Source of the DNA: Gaoshiqia sp050298035
Lineage (GTDB): Bacteria; Bacteroidota; Bacteroidia; Bacteroidales; Prolixibacteraceae
Direction: 5' to 3'
Assembly (NCBI GenBank): GCA_050298035.1
Contig: JBNKTK010000062.1
Location: 1-20,636, forward strand
Length of the DNA: 20,636 nucleotides
Part shown: positions 1 through 7,673 of the stretch, piece after piece
Layout of the letters: the number at the start of each line of letters is the position of its first letter
How positions within the stretch are numbered: position 1 is the first letter of the stretch
The notes under the pieces: model-generated
Databases searched by the model: none
The model's input: the letters and a program-made list of their open reading frames with translations, nothing else
Told to the model about the DNA's origin: nothing
Program-made: the position numbers and the translations under genes

Positions 1-25
1 TCGCTTTAAATTCTTCTGATTCCAT
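1..25 (-). CDS. 5' fragment of a gene leaving the window (8 codons)
   Basis: On the minus strand an ATG at 25-23 opens a frame reading MESEEFKA before the window ends. It lies just downstream of a TAnnTTTG box and a 22-bp near-palindrome, which is where a start codon would be expected. Eight residues are too few to name a product. It could also be a chance ATG; support comes only from the upstream signals and from the DUF3276 gene being closed off by a terminator before this unit. Confidence 0.4.
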
Positions 26-37
26 AATTCTGTCCTA

Positions 38-45
38 CAAAATTA
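38..45 (-). promoter_or_regulatory. -7 promoter box for the left-edge gene
   Basis: The minus strand reads TAATTTTG, a full match to the Bacteroidota -7 consensus TAnnTTTG. It ends 13 bp before the ATG at 25, implying a very short leader. I see no good TTTG -33 element at the expected 19-21 bp spacing; a palindrome occupies that place. Confidence 0.4.
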
Positions 46-50
46 ATACT

Positions 51-72
51 TGTAGACAGAGTTCTGTTTACA
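51..72. promoter_or_regulatory. 22-bp near-palindrome, possible operator
   Basis: Arms TGTAGACAGA (51-60) and TCTGTTTACA (63-72) are reverse complements at nine of ten positions, separated by GT. The element lies directly upstream of the -7 box at 38-45, overlapping where the -33 region would be. That position suits a dimeric regulator controlling the left-edge gene. The regulator is unknown. Confidence 0.4.
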
Positions 73-83
73 GCCTCAAATAA

Positions 84-108
84 AAAAGGAAGCGATTTGC
101 TTCCTTTT
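84..108 (-). terminator. Rho-independent terminator after the DUF3276 gene
   Basis: A perfect 10-bp stem, AAAAGGAAGC (84-93) and GCTTCCTTTT (99-108), encloses a 5-nt loop. On the minus strand it is followed by a T-rich run and lies about 40 nt past the stop of the gene at 148-561. T residues also follow on the plus strand, so it may act in both directions. Confidence 0.85.
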
Positions 109-147
109 CTTTTTAGTCTGTATCTTTCGTAGATCGTCCTACAATAA

Positions 148-561
148 TTAGCTGTTTAAATCATCAAATTCAACACTGGTATAATCTTTCGCTGTAATTT
201 CTTCCGCAACTTCATCAAGTTCCTCATTCAGTTCCATCTCCTCTTCCGAATCCTGATAAACTTCATCAGAAACAGGCTGATTGCCCAAAATAAAATCAAC
301 AACCTCGTTTAAACCTTCACTGAATTTCTCAAAATCTTCTTTATACAAAAAGATTTTGTGCTTCTCAAAGTGAAACTTACCATCCTGATCAAAACGTTTT
401 TTACTTTCGGTGATCGTTAAGTAGTACTCATCTTTACGGGTTGATTTCACATCGAAGAAATAAGTTCTTTTCCCTGCCCGAACTGCTTTAGAAAAAATTT
501 CTTGCCGAAATTTGCTATCAATTTCTTCATTCAATTCATCGTTCTTATCAAAGCCTTCCAT
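148..561 (-). CDS. DUF3276 / PUR-alpha-like nucleic-acid-binding protein
   Basis: The 137-residue product matches the Bacteroidota DUF3276 family, which adopts the PUR repeat fold (Whirly-like, single-stranded DNA/RNA binding). The conserved part spans about residues 13-92 and includes EIFSKAVRAGKRTYFFDVK, the YYLTITESKK strand and the KHKIFLYKEDFEKF segment. The remaining 45 residues form a strongly acidic tail (many Glu/Asp), probably disordered. No signal peptide or membrane segment is present, so it is cytoplasmic. The precise cellular role is not known; binding to DNA or RNA is inferred from the fold. It has its own -7 box upstream and a terminator downstream, so it looks monocistronic. 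The ATG at 561 gives the usual short N-terminal extension. Confidence 0.85.
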   Translation of the reverse strand: MEGFDKNDELNEEIDSKFRQEIFSKAVRAGKRTYFFDVKSTRKDEYYLTITESKKRFDQDGKFHFEKHKIFLYKEDFEKFSEGLNEVVDFILGNQPVSDEVYQDSEEEMELNEELDEVAEEITAKDYTSVEFDDLNS

Positions 562-597
562 CTTGCGTATTTTAGGTTATTTTCATAGTTAGCTCAT

Positions 598-605
598 CAA
601 AAATA
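598..605 (-). promoter_or_regulatory. -7 promoter box for the DUF3276 gene
   Basis: The minus strand reads TATTTTTG, matching TAnnTTTG, 36 bp upstream of the start codon. No convincing -33 TTTG is visible at proper spacing, so the call rests on the -7 match and location in an otherwise AT-rich gap. Confidence 0.35.
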
Positions 606-676
606 AACAATTATTATGAGATTTATTAAAACCTGTTAACAAACAGTTAAACAGAAAAAATATAAACAAATGATCA

Positions 677-1498
677 TTAATAGCTTCCCTGATAATATTT
701 CAAAGCTTCGGGCATATATTTTTCCAACGCGGCAATTCGATTTTCATCTACAGGGTGAGTACTGAGAAACTCCGGCTGGCTGGAGCCTTTATTATCAGAC
801 ATACGTTTCCAGAATGCAACTGCCGAACGGGGATCATAACCGGCCATTGCCATGAATATCAACCCCATGTGATCAGCTTCATATTCGTGTTTCCTGGAAA
901 ATGGCAACATCACCCCAACCTGAGATCCGATTCCGTATGCCGCGGAGAATATTGCTTTAGTTTGCTCCGGTTTTTCTTTTACCGCCTCCGATAAAGCCAT
1001 ACCTCCCATTTCCACAAGCATGCTTTGACTCATCCGTTCATTTCCGTGACGGGCAACTGCATGGGCAATTTCATGCCCCATTACCACTGCAATCCCCGCA
1101 TCATTCTGAGTCATAGGCAAAATACCGCTATAAAAGACAACTTTTCCCCCTGGCATACACCAGGCATTTGGCACATCACTTTCAACCAGGTTAAATTCCC
1201 ACTTAAAATTCTCAATATAACTTTCAAATCCATTATCTTTCAGATACTTTTCAACAGCCACCGATACTTTTGCCCCTACCCTTTTTATCATATCGCTTTG
1301 TTCCTTGTTTGCCGAAAGTTTCTTTTCTTTCAAAAATTCATCATAAGAACTCAAGCTCATTTCGACCATACTTGATTCGGGTAAAAGATTTAGCTGGCTT
1401 CGCCCTGTTAAAGGAACAGTACTGCAAGATTCAGCAACTAATAACCCACCAATCAGAACTCCCGCTATCAATTTTGATTTAATCATCGTTGTTTTCAT
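677..1498 (-). CDS. M48 family zinc metalloprotease, predicted lipoprotein
   Basis: A 273-residue protein with an N-terminal signal sequence (residues 1-24) ending at Cys25, so probably a lipoprotein. The lipobox AESC is unorthodox at -2 and -1 but acceptable for Bacteroidota. The zinc motif HEIAH lies at 142-146, followed by ARHGNERMSQ typical of M48 peptidases; the third ligand is probably Glu205 in HEYEAD (204-209). The context CSTVPLTGRSQLNLLP resembles the BepA/LoiP-like periplasmic M48 group, which degrades misfolded or unassembled envelope proteins. There is one catalytic domain and no TPR segment like that in BepA. It stands alone between folD's terminator and the DUF3276 gene. The family is certain; the physiological substrate is not. 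Confidence 0.9.
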   Translation of the reverse strand: MKTTMIKSKLIAGVLIGGLLVAESCSTVPLTGRSQLNLLPESSMVEMSLSSYDEFLKEKKLSANKEQSDMIKRVGAKVSVAVEKYLKDNGFESYIENFKWEFNLVESDVPNAWCMPGGKVVFYSGILPMTQNDAGIAVVMGHEIAHAVARHGNERMSQSMLVEMGGMALSEAVKEKPEQTKAIFSAAYGIGSQVGVMLPFSRKHEYEADHMGLIFMAMAGYDPRSAVAFWKRMSDNKGSSQPEFLSTHPVDENRIAALEKYMPEALKYYQGSY

Positions 1499-1542
1499 GT
1501 GTGAAAATTTTTGTTTTCTAAAATAAACAAATGAAAATAAAA

Positions 1543-1568
1543 AAAGGTGACTTTCTCAAGTCACCTTT
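1543..1568 (-). terminator. Rho-independent terminator after folD
   Basis: A perfect 11-bp stem, AAAGGTGACTT (1543-1553) and AAGTCACCTTT (1558-1568), has a TCTC loop and is followed on the minus strand by a run of T. It sits 20 nt past the folD stop and ends the ffh-folD unit before the M48 gene. Confidence 0.9.
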
Positions 1569-1587
1569 CAAATTTATTATTTTCAAT

Positions 1588-2463
1588 TTACTTGTAAATT
1601 TCGTGCTTGGCAGCCAGCAGGGTATTTTTCAATAATGCGACCCGGGTCATTGGGCCAACTCCACCGGGAACAGGTGTGATAAAAGAACACTTCCCGGCAA
1701 CTTCATCAAATGCCACATCGCCTTTCAATTTCCAGCCCGACTTTGTTTGATCTGATTGAACCCGTGTTGTACCAACGTCAATTACAACAGCGCCTTCTTT
1801 TACCATATCGGCCTTAACGAATTCAGGAGAACCAATAGCCGCAATCAAAATATCAGCCTTGGCACAAAGCTCCTTCAGGTTTTTAGACCGACTGTGGGCC
1901 ACTGTCACCGTCGCATTCATTTGTTTCTGAGACATCAGTACGCTCATCGGACGTCCAACAATATTGCTACGACCAATTATAACGCAATCCTTGCCCGAGG
2001 TCTCAATACCGTGACGCTTGATCAGTTCGACAATTCCATCCGGAGTAGCCGATACAAAACACGGCAACCCTATAACCATACGCCCAACGTTGATCGGGTG
2101 AAAACCATCAACGTCTTTCTTCGGATCGATTGCTTCAATGATTTTTTGTTCGGAAATATGCTTTGGAAGAGGCAGCTGAACAATAAACCCATCAACATCT
2201 GCATCGTTATTGAGTTCTTCAACCTTTGCCAAAAGTTCAGCTTCAGTCACATCATCTTCATAACGCACAAGGCTTGATTTAAAGCCAACTTCCTCGCAGT
2301 CTTTGATTTTATATGCCACATAAGTTTCACTTCCACCATCGTGACCTACAAGGATTGCAGCAAGATGAGGCACTTTACCTCCCTGCGCTTTGATTTTTGC
2401 AACTTCCTCAGCAATCTCAGCTTTTATCTCAGCTGCTGTTTTTTTTCCGTCAATTAATTTCAT
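1588..2463 (-). CDS. folD: Bifunctional methylenetetrahydrofolate dehydrogenase / methenyltetrahydrofolate cyclohydrolase
   Basis: FolD interconverts 5,10-methylene-THF, 5,10-methenyl-THF and 10-formyl-THF in the cytoplasm with NADP(H), supplying formyl groups for purine synthesis and Met-tRNA formylation. The 291-residue length is standard. Visible hallmarks are the catalytic segment YVAYKIKDCEEVGF with Lys54, the substrate strand GFIVQLPLPKH, the dinucleotide-binding GRSNIVGRPMSVLM (about 165-178), and the C-terminal PVPGGVGPMTRVALL. The ATG at 2463 lies 18 bp after the ffh stop, so the two are probably co-transcribed from an ffh promoter, and a terminator follows. Nothing suggests loss of activity. 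Confidence 0.97.
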   Translation of the reverse strand: MKLIDGKKTAAEIKAEIAEEVAKIKAQGGKVPHLAAILVGHDGGSETYVAYKIKDCEEVGFKSSLVRYEDDVTEAELLAKVEELNNDADVDGFIVQLPLPKHISEQKIIEAIDPKKDVDGFHPINVGRMVIGLPCFVSATPDGIVELIKRHGIETSGKDCVIIGRSNIVGRPMSVLMSQKQMNATVTVAHSRSKNLKELCAKADILIAAIGSPEFVKADMVKEGAVVIDVGTTRVQSDQTKSGWKLKGDVAFDEVAGKCSFITPVPGGVGPMTRVALLKNTLLAAKHEIYK

Positions 2464-2481
2464 TGTTATCTTTTTCTCAGA

Positions 2482-3807
2482 TTATCTTCTCATATTCCCC
2501 ATCATCCGGCTCATATTTTTGCCTTGAGAAACCATACGCATCATTTTCCGGGTTTCGTCAAACTGTTTAATTAACCGATTGACTTCCTGAATATTTGTAC
2601 CGGAACCTTCAGCAATACGTTTCCTGCGTGTTCCATTAAGAATTGCCGGATCTTCCCGTTCAGCAGGGGTCATGGAATGAATGATTGCCTCAATGTGTTT
2701 AAAGGCATCATCATCAATATCGATATTTTTTAATGCTTTTCCCATGCCCGGAATCATCGATGCCAGATCCTTCAGGTTACCCATCTTTTTTATCTGTTGA
2801 ATCTGGGAAAGGAAATCATTAAAACTGAATTGGTTTTTAGCAAGTTTTTTCTGCAGCTGACGGGCCTGTTCTGCATCAAATTGCTCCTGGGCCTTCTCAA
2901 CCAACGAAACAATATCCCCCATCCCGAGAATACGGTCAGCCATTCGCGAGGGGTGGAACACGTCAAGGGCATCCAGCTTTTCGCCGGTACCGACAAACTT
3001 AATTGGTTTGTTGACAACGGATCGGATTGACAAGGCTGCACCACCACGGGTATCCCCATCAAGTTTAGTAAGGACAACACCATCAAAATCAAGCCTATCG
3101 TTAAATTCCTTGGCCGTATTCACGGCATCCTGACCAGTCATCGAGTCAACAACAAAGAGAATTTCGTGAGGCGAAACAGCATCTTTAACAGCTGCTATTT
3201 CATTCATCATCTCTTCGTCAATAGCCAACCGACCTGCGGTATCGACAATCACCAGGTTGTGACCGTGTTCCTTGGCATATTTAATTGCCGACTTCGCAAT
3301 TTTAACAGGTTCTTTGCTTCCTTCCTCAGTATAAACCGGAACATTTATTTGTTCTCCCAAAACCTTCAACTGGTCAATCGCAGCCGGACGATAAACGTCG
3401 CCTGCAACCAATAACGGATTTTTGGATTTTTTCGATTTCAAGAACTTGGCAAGTTTGCCGGAGAAAGTTGTTTTACCTGACCCCTGCAAGCCGGCAATCA
3501 GGATCACAGTAGGATTCCCCTGCAAATTAATATCAACAGATTGGCCTCCCATTAAGCTGGCAAGCTCATCATGCACAATTTTCACCATCATCTCACCAGG
3601 CTTCACTGCATTCAATACATCTTGCCCAAGTGCTTTTTCTTTTACTGTTTCGGTGAATGATTTGGCAATTTTATAGTTAACGTCAGCATCAAGCAATGCC
3701 CGTCTGACCTCTTTTAATGTTTCTGCAACATTGATCTCAGTAATTCTTCCCTGCCCTTTCAGCAGTTTAAATGACCGTTCTAATTTCTCATTAAGATTTT
3801 CAAACAT
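2482..3807 (-). CDS. ffh: Signal recognition particle protein Ffh (SRP54 homologue)
   Basis: Ffh binds 4.5S RNA and signal sequences of nascent membrane proteins and delivers ribosomes to FtsY at the membrane through GTP hydrolysis. The N domain starts MFENLNEKLERSFKLLKG. The G domain shows the P-loop GLQGSGKTT, DTAGR and TKLDGD. The methionine-rich M domain ends in MVSQGKNMSRMMGNMRR. I start at the ATG at 3807 (441 residues) rather than 36 bp further out at 3843, because family members begin at MFENL and the extra 12 residues (MPSFIKFNFTST) look like translated leader. Two overlapping -7-like boxes lie about 35-45 bp upstream. folD follows after 18 bp. The family's conserved length and motifs are all present. 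Confidence 0.97.
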   Translation of the reverse strand: MFENLNEKLERSFKLLKGQGRITEINVAETLKEVRRALLDADVNYKIAKSFTETVKEKALGQDVLNAVKPGEMMVKIVHDELASLMGGQSVDINLQGNPTVILIAGLQGSGKTTFSGKLAKFLKSKKSKNPLLVAGDVYRPAAIDQLKVLGEQINVPVYTEEGSKEPVKIAKSAIKYAKEHGHNLVIVDTAGRLAIDEEMMNEIAAVKDAVSPHEILFVVDSMTGQDAVNTAKEFNDRLDFDGVVLTKLDGDTRGGAALSIRSVVNKPIKFVGTGEKLDALDVFHPSRMADRILGMGDIVSLVEKAQEQFDAEQARQLQKKLAKNQFSFNDFLSQIQQIKKMGNLKDLASMIPGMGKALKNIDIDDDAFKHIEAIIHSMTPAEREDPAILNGTRRKRIAEGSGTNIQEVNRLIKQFDETRKMMRMVSQGKNMSRMMGNMRR

Positions 3808-3840
3808 AGTCGAAGTGAAATTGAATTTTATAAAGCTTGG

Positions 3841-3856
3841 CAAAAATACAAAAATA
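3841..3856 (-). promoter_or_regulatory. Two adjacent -7 boxes upstream of ffh
   Basis: On the minus strand TATTTTTG occurs twice back to back (3849-3856 and 3841-3848); both match TAnnTTTG and lie 33-42 bp ahead of the chosen ffh start. No clear TTTG -33 element is seen for either. The nearer ATG at 3843 falls inside this tract, another reason to prefer the 3807 start. Confidence 0.35.
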
Positions 3857-3975
3857 AAATGAAGGGGAATTTTTAAAAATCACGAAAAAAATGACTTTCT
3901 GAGGGTAACCTTTATAAAAAAATCAGAATTAAAGGGTAAAGATTTCGTTGTTAATCGAGATGGAGGGGATAGTTT

Positions 3976-4203
3976 ATGGCAAAGGGATTTTCAGAATATT
4001 ACGGTTTACTTTTCAGATGTCCAATGAATATTGAAGCTGAAAACTGTGCATTCAAAGAAGTCCGAAAACTAAATATCCCTGCAAGAATCCAGTTTATGAA
4101 TAAATTATCACGGGACGAGCATTCAGCTTTAATTTCCAAACACAAAAGATGTCTGTCCCGAAGAGAAAATAAAGTCCCTTTTTCACGAATCGCAATTTTG
4201 TAG
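3976..4203 (+). CDS. Small conserved-looking Cys/His protein, function unknown
   Basis: A 75-residue product with no recognised domain name. It is basic and contains Cys15 (in RCP), Cys24, His56 and Cys59 (HKRC), spaced C-x8-C-x31-H-x2-C, which could bind zinc. Three observations argue it is real: a Shine-Dalgarno-like GGAGGGG ends 8 nt before the ATG at 3976, unusual in this phylum; it is the only plausible gene in the 439-bp gap between ffh and argS; and a strong plus-strand terminator begins 7 nt after its TAG stop. No signal peptide or membrane segment is seen. From memory, similar small proteins with a C...C...HxxC pattern occur in Bacteroidia, but I cannot verify this. A nucleic-acid-binding role would be guesswork. 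Confidence 0.65.
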   Translation: MAKGFSEYYGLLFRCPMNIEAENCAFKEVRKLNIPARIQFMNKLSRDEHSALISKHKRCLSRRENKVPFSRIAIL

Positions 4204-4209
4204 AATCTT

Positions 4210-4229
4210 TGGGGGTCATTCGACCCCCA
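4210..4229 (+). terminator. Rho-independent terminator after the small Cys/His gene
   Basis: TGGGGGTC (4210-4217) pairs perfectly with GACCCCCA (4222-4229) around an ATTC loop. A T-rich tract follows on the plus strand only; on the minus strand the hairpin is followed by AAAGATTC, so it serves the plus-strand gene ending at 4203 rather than argS ending at 4247. Confidence 0.85.
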
Positions 4230-4246
4230 TTTCTTTTTTATAATTT

Positions 4247-6040
4247 TTACATCCGCTCAGGAACATTAATCCCCAGTAAGCCCATACCACTTTTCACAAT
4301 TTTGGCAACAGTTGAAGACAACATCAAGCGAAGGCTTCTGACAGTTTCATTACTTTCAGCAAGGATGGAATGGTCATGATAAAACTGGTTATATTCTTTC
4401 ACCAGATTATACACATAATTTGCAATAACTGCAGGACTATAAGCATCAGCAGCCTCTTTTATAATTGAAGGATAAAGCGAAATTGTTTTAATCAGCTCCT
4501 GCTCCTTTTCTGAGATAACCAGATTGTTTGTATTTGAAATAACCTGCTCCAGGGCTTTTTCCTCTGCTTTTCTCAAAACTGAACGAATACGCGCATAAGT
4601 ATACTGAATAAAAGGTCCGGTATTACCATTAAAATCAATTGATTCTTCAGGATTAAACATCATATTCTTCTTCGGGTCAACTTTAAGGATGAAATATTTC
4701 AAAGCTCCCAAAGCAATAGTTTTATAAGTTTCTGCAGCTTCTTCTTCGGTATAACCTTCAAGTTTTCCAAGTTCTTCTGAAGTTTTACGGGCAACCTCAA
4801 CCATTTCAGCAATTAAATCGTCAGCATCAACCACTGTACCTTCCCTTGATTTCATTTTTCCATGAGGAAGCTCAACCATTCCGTACGAAAAGTGGTGCAA
4901 ATCTTTTCCCCATTCAAAGCCAAGTTTATCCAACAGGATCGAGAGAACCTGAAAGTGATAATTTTGCTCGTTCCCAACCACATAAACCATTTTATCGATC
5001 TTGTAATCGTTGAAGCGAAGTTTGGCAGTACCAATATCCTGGGTCATATAGACTGAAGTACCATCGTTCCTTAACAGGATTTTTTCATCCAGTCCATCTT
5101 CAGTTAAATCAGCCCAAACAGAATTATCTTCTTTTTGAATAAAGATGCCTTTTTCAAGCCCGTTCAGAACCTCATCTTTCCCAACAAGGTAGGTATCTGA
5201 CTCGTAGTAAATTTTATCGAAATCAACACCTAATTCCTTATAGGTAACGTCAAACCCGTCATATACCCATTGGTTCATCGTCGACCAAAGCTCAATCGTC
5301 TCCGGATCTTTAGCTTCCCATTTCCTCAAAAGTTCACGGGCTGCAGCAATTGAAGGTGCATTTTGTTCAGCTTCCTCCTTCGACATCCCTTTCTCCATCA
5401 GCTCCTTGATTTCCTGACGGTAATGCTTATCAAACAACACATAAAAATCACCCACCAAGTGGTCACCTTTGATTCCGGTGCTTTCAGGAGTTTTTCCTTC
5501 ACCCCATTTTTGCCAGGCATACATTGATTTACAAATATGTATTCCCCGGTCATTCACAATATTTGTTTTTACAACTTTCTTCCCATTTGCCTTTAACAAT
5601 TCGCCCAGTGAAAAACCAAGCAAATTATTTCGTATATGCCCCAAGTGAAGAGGTTTATTTGTGTTTGGAGAAGAATACTCAATCATTACCAACGGAGATT
5701 CAGCGGTTTCATCTAAAAATCCAAATGTTTCGTCTTCCGAAGCCTTGACCAACTGATCGATCCAATACTCAGAAGAAATGGATAGATTCAAAAATCCTTT
5801 AATGACATAATATTCTGATATTTCAGCAACATTCGTTTTAAGGAACTGGCCTAAATCCGCTGCTGTTTGCTCTGGTGATTTTCTGGAAAAACGCAAAAAC
5901 GGAAAAACAACAACCGTTAAGTCACCATCGACATCTTTACGTGTATTTTGTAACTGGACAGATTCTTCATCAATCTGCTGCCCGTAAAGTTCAGAAATTG
6001 CTGTAGTAATTTTCTCTTTAATAATTTGTTCGATAGACAT
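4247..6040 (-). CDS. argS: Arginyl-tRNA synthetase
   Basis: This class Ia synthetase charges tRNA-Arg with arginine in the cytoplasm. The 597-residue length is normal. The N-terminal ArgRS additional domain (about residues 5-90) is followed by the catalytic Rossmann fold with EYSSPNTNKPLHLGHIRNN; the HIGH-type sequence is HLGH at 132-135. The KMSKS-equivalent segment reads HGKMKSREGT, near residue 400. The C-terminal anticodon-binding helical bundle contains NTGPFIQYTYARIRSVLRKA and ends in LLGINVPERM, a usual ArgS ending. A TATCTTTG -7 box lies 26 bp upstream of the ATG, after the OmpA terminator, so it appears to be an independent unit. No own terminator is obvious on the minus strand. Confidence 0.97.
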   Translation of the reverse strand: MSIEQIIKEKITTAISELYGQQIDEESVQLQNTRKDVDGDLTVVVFPFLRFSRKSPEQTAADLGQFLKTNVAEISEYYVIKGFLNLSISSEYWIDQLVKASEDETFGFLDETAESPLVMIEYSSPNTNKPLHLGHIRNNLLGFSLGELLKANGKKVVKTNIVNDRGIHICKSMYAWQKWGEGKTPESTGIKGDHLVGDFYVLFDKHYRQEIKELMEKGMSKEEAEQNAPSIAAARELLRKWEAKDPETIELWSTMNQWVYDGFDVTYKELGVDFDKIYYESDTYLVGKDEVLNGLEKGIFIQKEDNSVWADLTEDGLDEKILLRNDGTSVYMTQDIGTAKLRFNDYKIDKMVYVVGNEQNYHFQVLSILLDKLGFEWGKDLHHFSYGMVELPHGKMKSREGTVVDADDLIAEMVEVARKTSEELGKLEGYTEEEAAETYKTIALGALKYFILKVDPKKNMMFNPEESIDFNGNTGPFIQYTYARIRSVLRKAEEKALEQVISNTNNLVISEKEQELIKTISLYPSIIKEAADAYSPAVIANYVYNLVKEYNQFYHDHSILAESNETVRSLRLMLSSTVAKIVKSGMGLLGINVPERM

Positions 6041-6065
6041 ATCTATTGTGTTTTTTAAGGAGTCG

Positions 6066-6073
6066 CAAAGATA
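6066..6073 (-). promoter_or_regulatory. -7 promoter box for argS
   Basis: The minus strand reads TATCTTTG (followed by C), a full match to TAnnTTTG, 25 bp upstream of the argS ATG. The same octamer occurs ahead of purL at 20222-20229. The -33 region is weak. Confidence 0.5.
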
Positions 6074-6117
6074 ATAGATTCTGCCTTAAAACACTTTGAT
6101 CACAAGACCAAAAAAAA

Positions 6118-6136
6118 GCCCCGCTAAATGCGGGGC
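6118..6136 (-). terminator. Rho-independent terminator after the OmpA-family gene
   Basis: GCCCCGC (6118-6124) and GCGGGGC (6130-6136) form a perfect GC-rich stem with a 5-nt loop, followed on the minus strand by seven T residues. It lies 24 nt past the stop of the gene at 6160. Confidence 0.92.
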
Positions 6137-6159
6137 CTATCTTTATACAGTTCAAATGT

Positions 6160-7491
6160 CTATTCTTTTTTATACAGCTCAAGTTCAACCCTCCGGTTTT
6201 TCTGAAGTTTATCGACACTTCCTCCTTTTTCAGCAGGTTTTGATTCTCCAAATCCTTTAACTTCCATAATACGCTCTGCTGCGATTCCGTGGTTAACCAG
6301 ATAATCCTGGACTGATTTTGCCCTCTTTTCGGAAAGAGTCATATTGTATTCTTCAGATGCTCTTTCATCAGCATGTCCATAAATCTTTACAAAATAGTTA
6401 CTGTTATCATTCAGTACCTTAATCAGTTTCCCTAATTTCTTAATAGTATTTGAAGAGAGTGACGACTTGTCGGTATAGAAATAAAGCGGTTCAATACCTT
6501 CATCTACTTTTGAGAAAGTTTCTTTCTTTGGACATCCCTTATCTTCTATTGTTCCGGGTTCATCAGGACATTCGTCTTCCTCATCAACAATGCCATCTCC
6601 ATCGCGATCGAGTGGGCAACCTTTTTCATCAACTTTGTAACCTTTAGGTGTATCAGGACACTCATCTTTACTATCAATAACACCGTCCTCATCTGAATCT
6701 GGACAACCATCAAATTTTTTCAAACCTGCAACATCCGGACATTTGTCATCTTTATCGGCAATTCCATCCCCATCTTTATCCGGGCAACCATTTAGCAATT
6801 CACTTCCAGCCTCATCAGGGCAATCATCTTTGTAATCTGCAATTCCATCGCCATCACGGTCAACTGGACAACCTTTTTCGTCGACAGTTACTCCTGCAGG
6901 TGTATCCGGACACTCATCTTTCTTATCAGGAACACCGTCCAAGTCAGAATCCTTCGCTTTACCAAAGCAGATTTCTATTCCACCGACTCCTTTTATGAAA
7001 CTCTCAGGATATGTTCCTTCATCTTCGGCTTTTGACTTACCAATGCCATCAATATAGCCGCCTTCAACGAATAACGAGACACTCTCACTTAGAGGGAATT
7101 TAAACCCTAAACCTGCATCAAAAGTTAAGACACCTATTTCATTATCTAACAAATACCCGGGGCCACCAAAAACATAAGGGCGAACTGAGGCCTCTTCACT
7201 TAAGATATAATTGTTATTTAACTTATATCTCATGTTTAGAAATGTGCCACTAAAATCGAGATCGTAGTCATTTTTTGAATTAAACATCCCAAGATTTTGG
7301 TTCAACATCAGATCAAAGGAAGGACTTATATACCTGCTTAAATAAAGCTCAGGAATAAACCCTGTTCCCTTAAGCGTGTTTCCATGATACAAACCTGCAC
7401 CTAAACCAACGGCCCATTTTTTGTCGGCGGTTTGGGCTTGCATAATAATTCCTGACAACAAAAAAATGAAAAGTAAAAGTAGTTTTTTCAT
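6160..7491 (-). CDS. OmpA-family outer-membrane protein with five thrombospondin type 3 repeats
   Basis: 443 residues from the ATG at 7491 (MKKLLLLFIFLLSG...), which gives a clean signal peptide ending near AQTAD; a start 27 bp further out (7518) would prepend MFKIKNPTI and is unlikely. Mature residues to about 185 are barrel-like (alternating aromatic/polar strands, GLGFKFPL, FVEGGYIDG). Five calcium-binding TSP3 repeats of the form DxDxDGxxDxxDxCPD follow. The OmpA C-terminal domain contains IYGHADERASEEYN and NRRVELELYKKE and should bind peptidoglycan. The protein probably tethers the outer membrane to the wall. Repeats 1-2 and 4-5 resemble each other in protein and DNA, pointing to internal duplication. 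It is a single gene with its own terminator. Confidence 0.92.
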   Translation of the reverse strand: MKKLLLLFIFLLSGIIMQAQTADKKWAVGLGAGLYHGNTLKGTGFIPELYLSRYISPSFDLMLNQNLGMFNSKNDYDLDFSGTFLNMRYKLNNNYILSEEASVRPYVFGGPGYLLDNEIGVLTFDAGLGFKFPLSESVSLFVEGGYIDGIGKSKAEDEGTYPESFIKGVGGIEICFGKAKDSDLDGVPDKKDECPDTPAGVTVDEKGCPVDRDGDGIADYKDDCPDEAGSELLNGCPDKDGDGIADKDDKCPDVAGLKKFDGCPDSDEDGVIDSKDECPDTPKGYKVDEKGCPLDRDGDGIVDEEDECPDEPGTIEDKGCPKKETFSKVDEGIEPLYFYTDKSSLSSNTIKKLGKLIKVLNDNSNYFVKIYGHADERASEEYNMTLSEKRAKSVQDYLVNHGIAAERIMEVKGFGESKPAEKGGSVDKLQKNRRVELELYKKE

Positions 7492-7673
7492 AATGGTAGG
7501 ATTTTTTATTTTGAACAAATTAATACTTTTTTTTCTATCAATAAATCATTCTTGCGGCTTAATTTCAAATTTCTTAATATTATTGTTATACAGAACTTTT
7601 TTTTGAGAAGCAATCCAGGCACTTCAAACAAAATGATTACGTTTAGGTTTTCAAATAATAAAACTTTTCTATT

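Noticed and set aside
1025..1375. Plus-strand open frames inside the M48, folD, ffh, argS and purL genes
   Set aside because: They lie wholly antisense to well-supported genes, have no domains or start signals, and are explained by the coding bias of the opposite strand.
3808..3843. Longer ffh start 12 codons upstream
   Set aside because: The added residues are not part of the Ffh family, whose members begin at the MFENL segment, and the ATG at 3843 lies inside the promoter-like tract.
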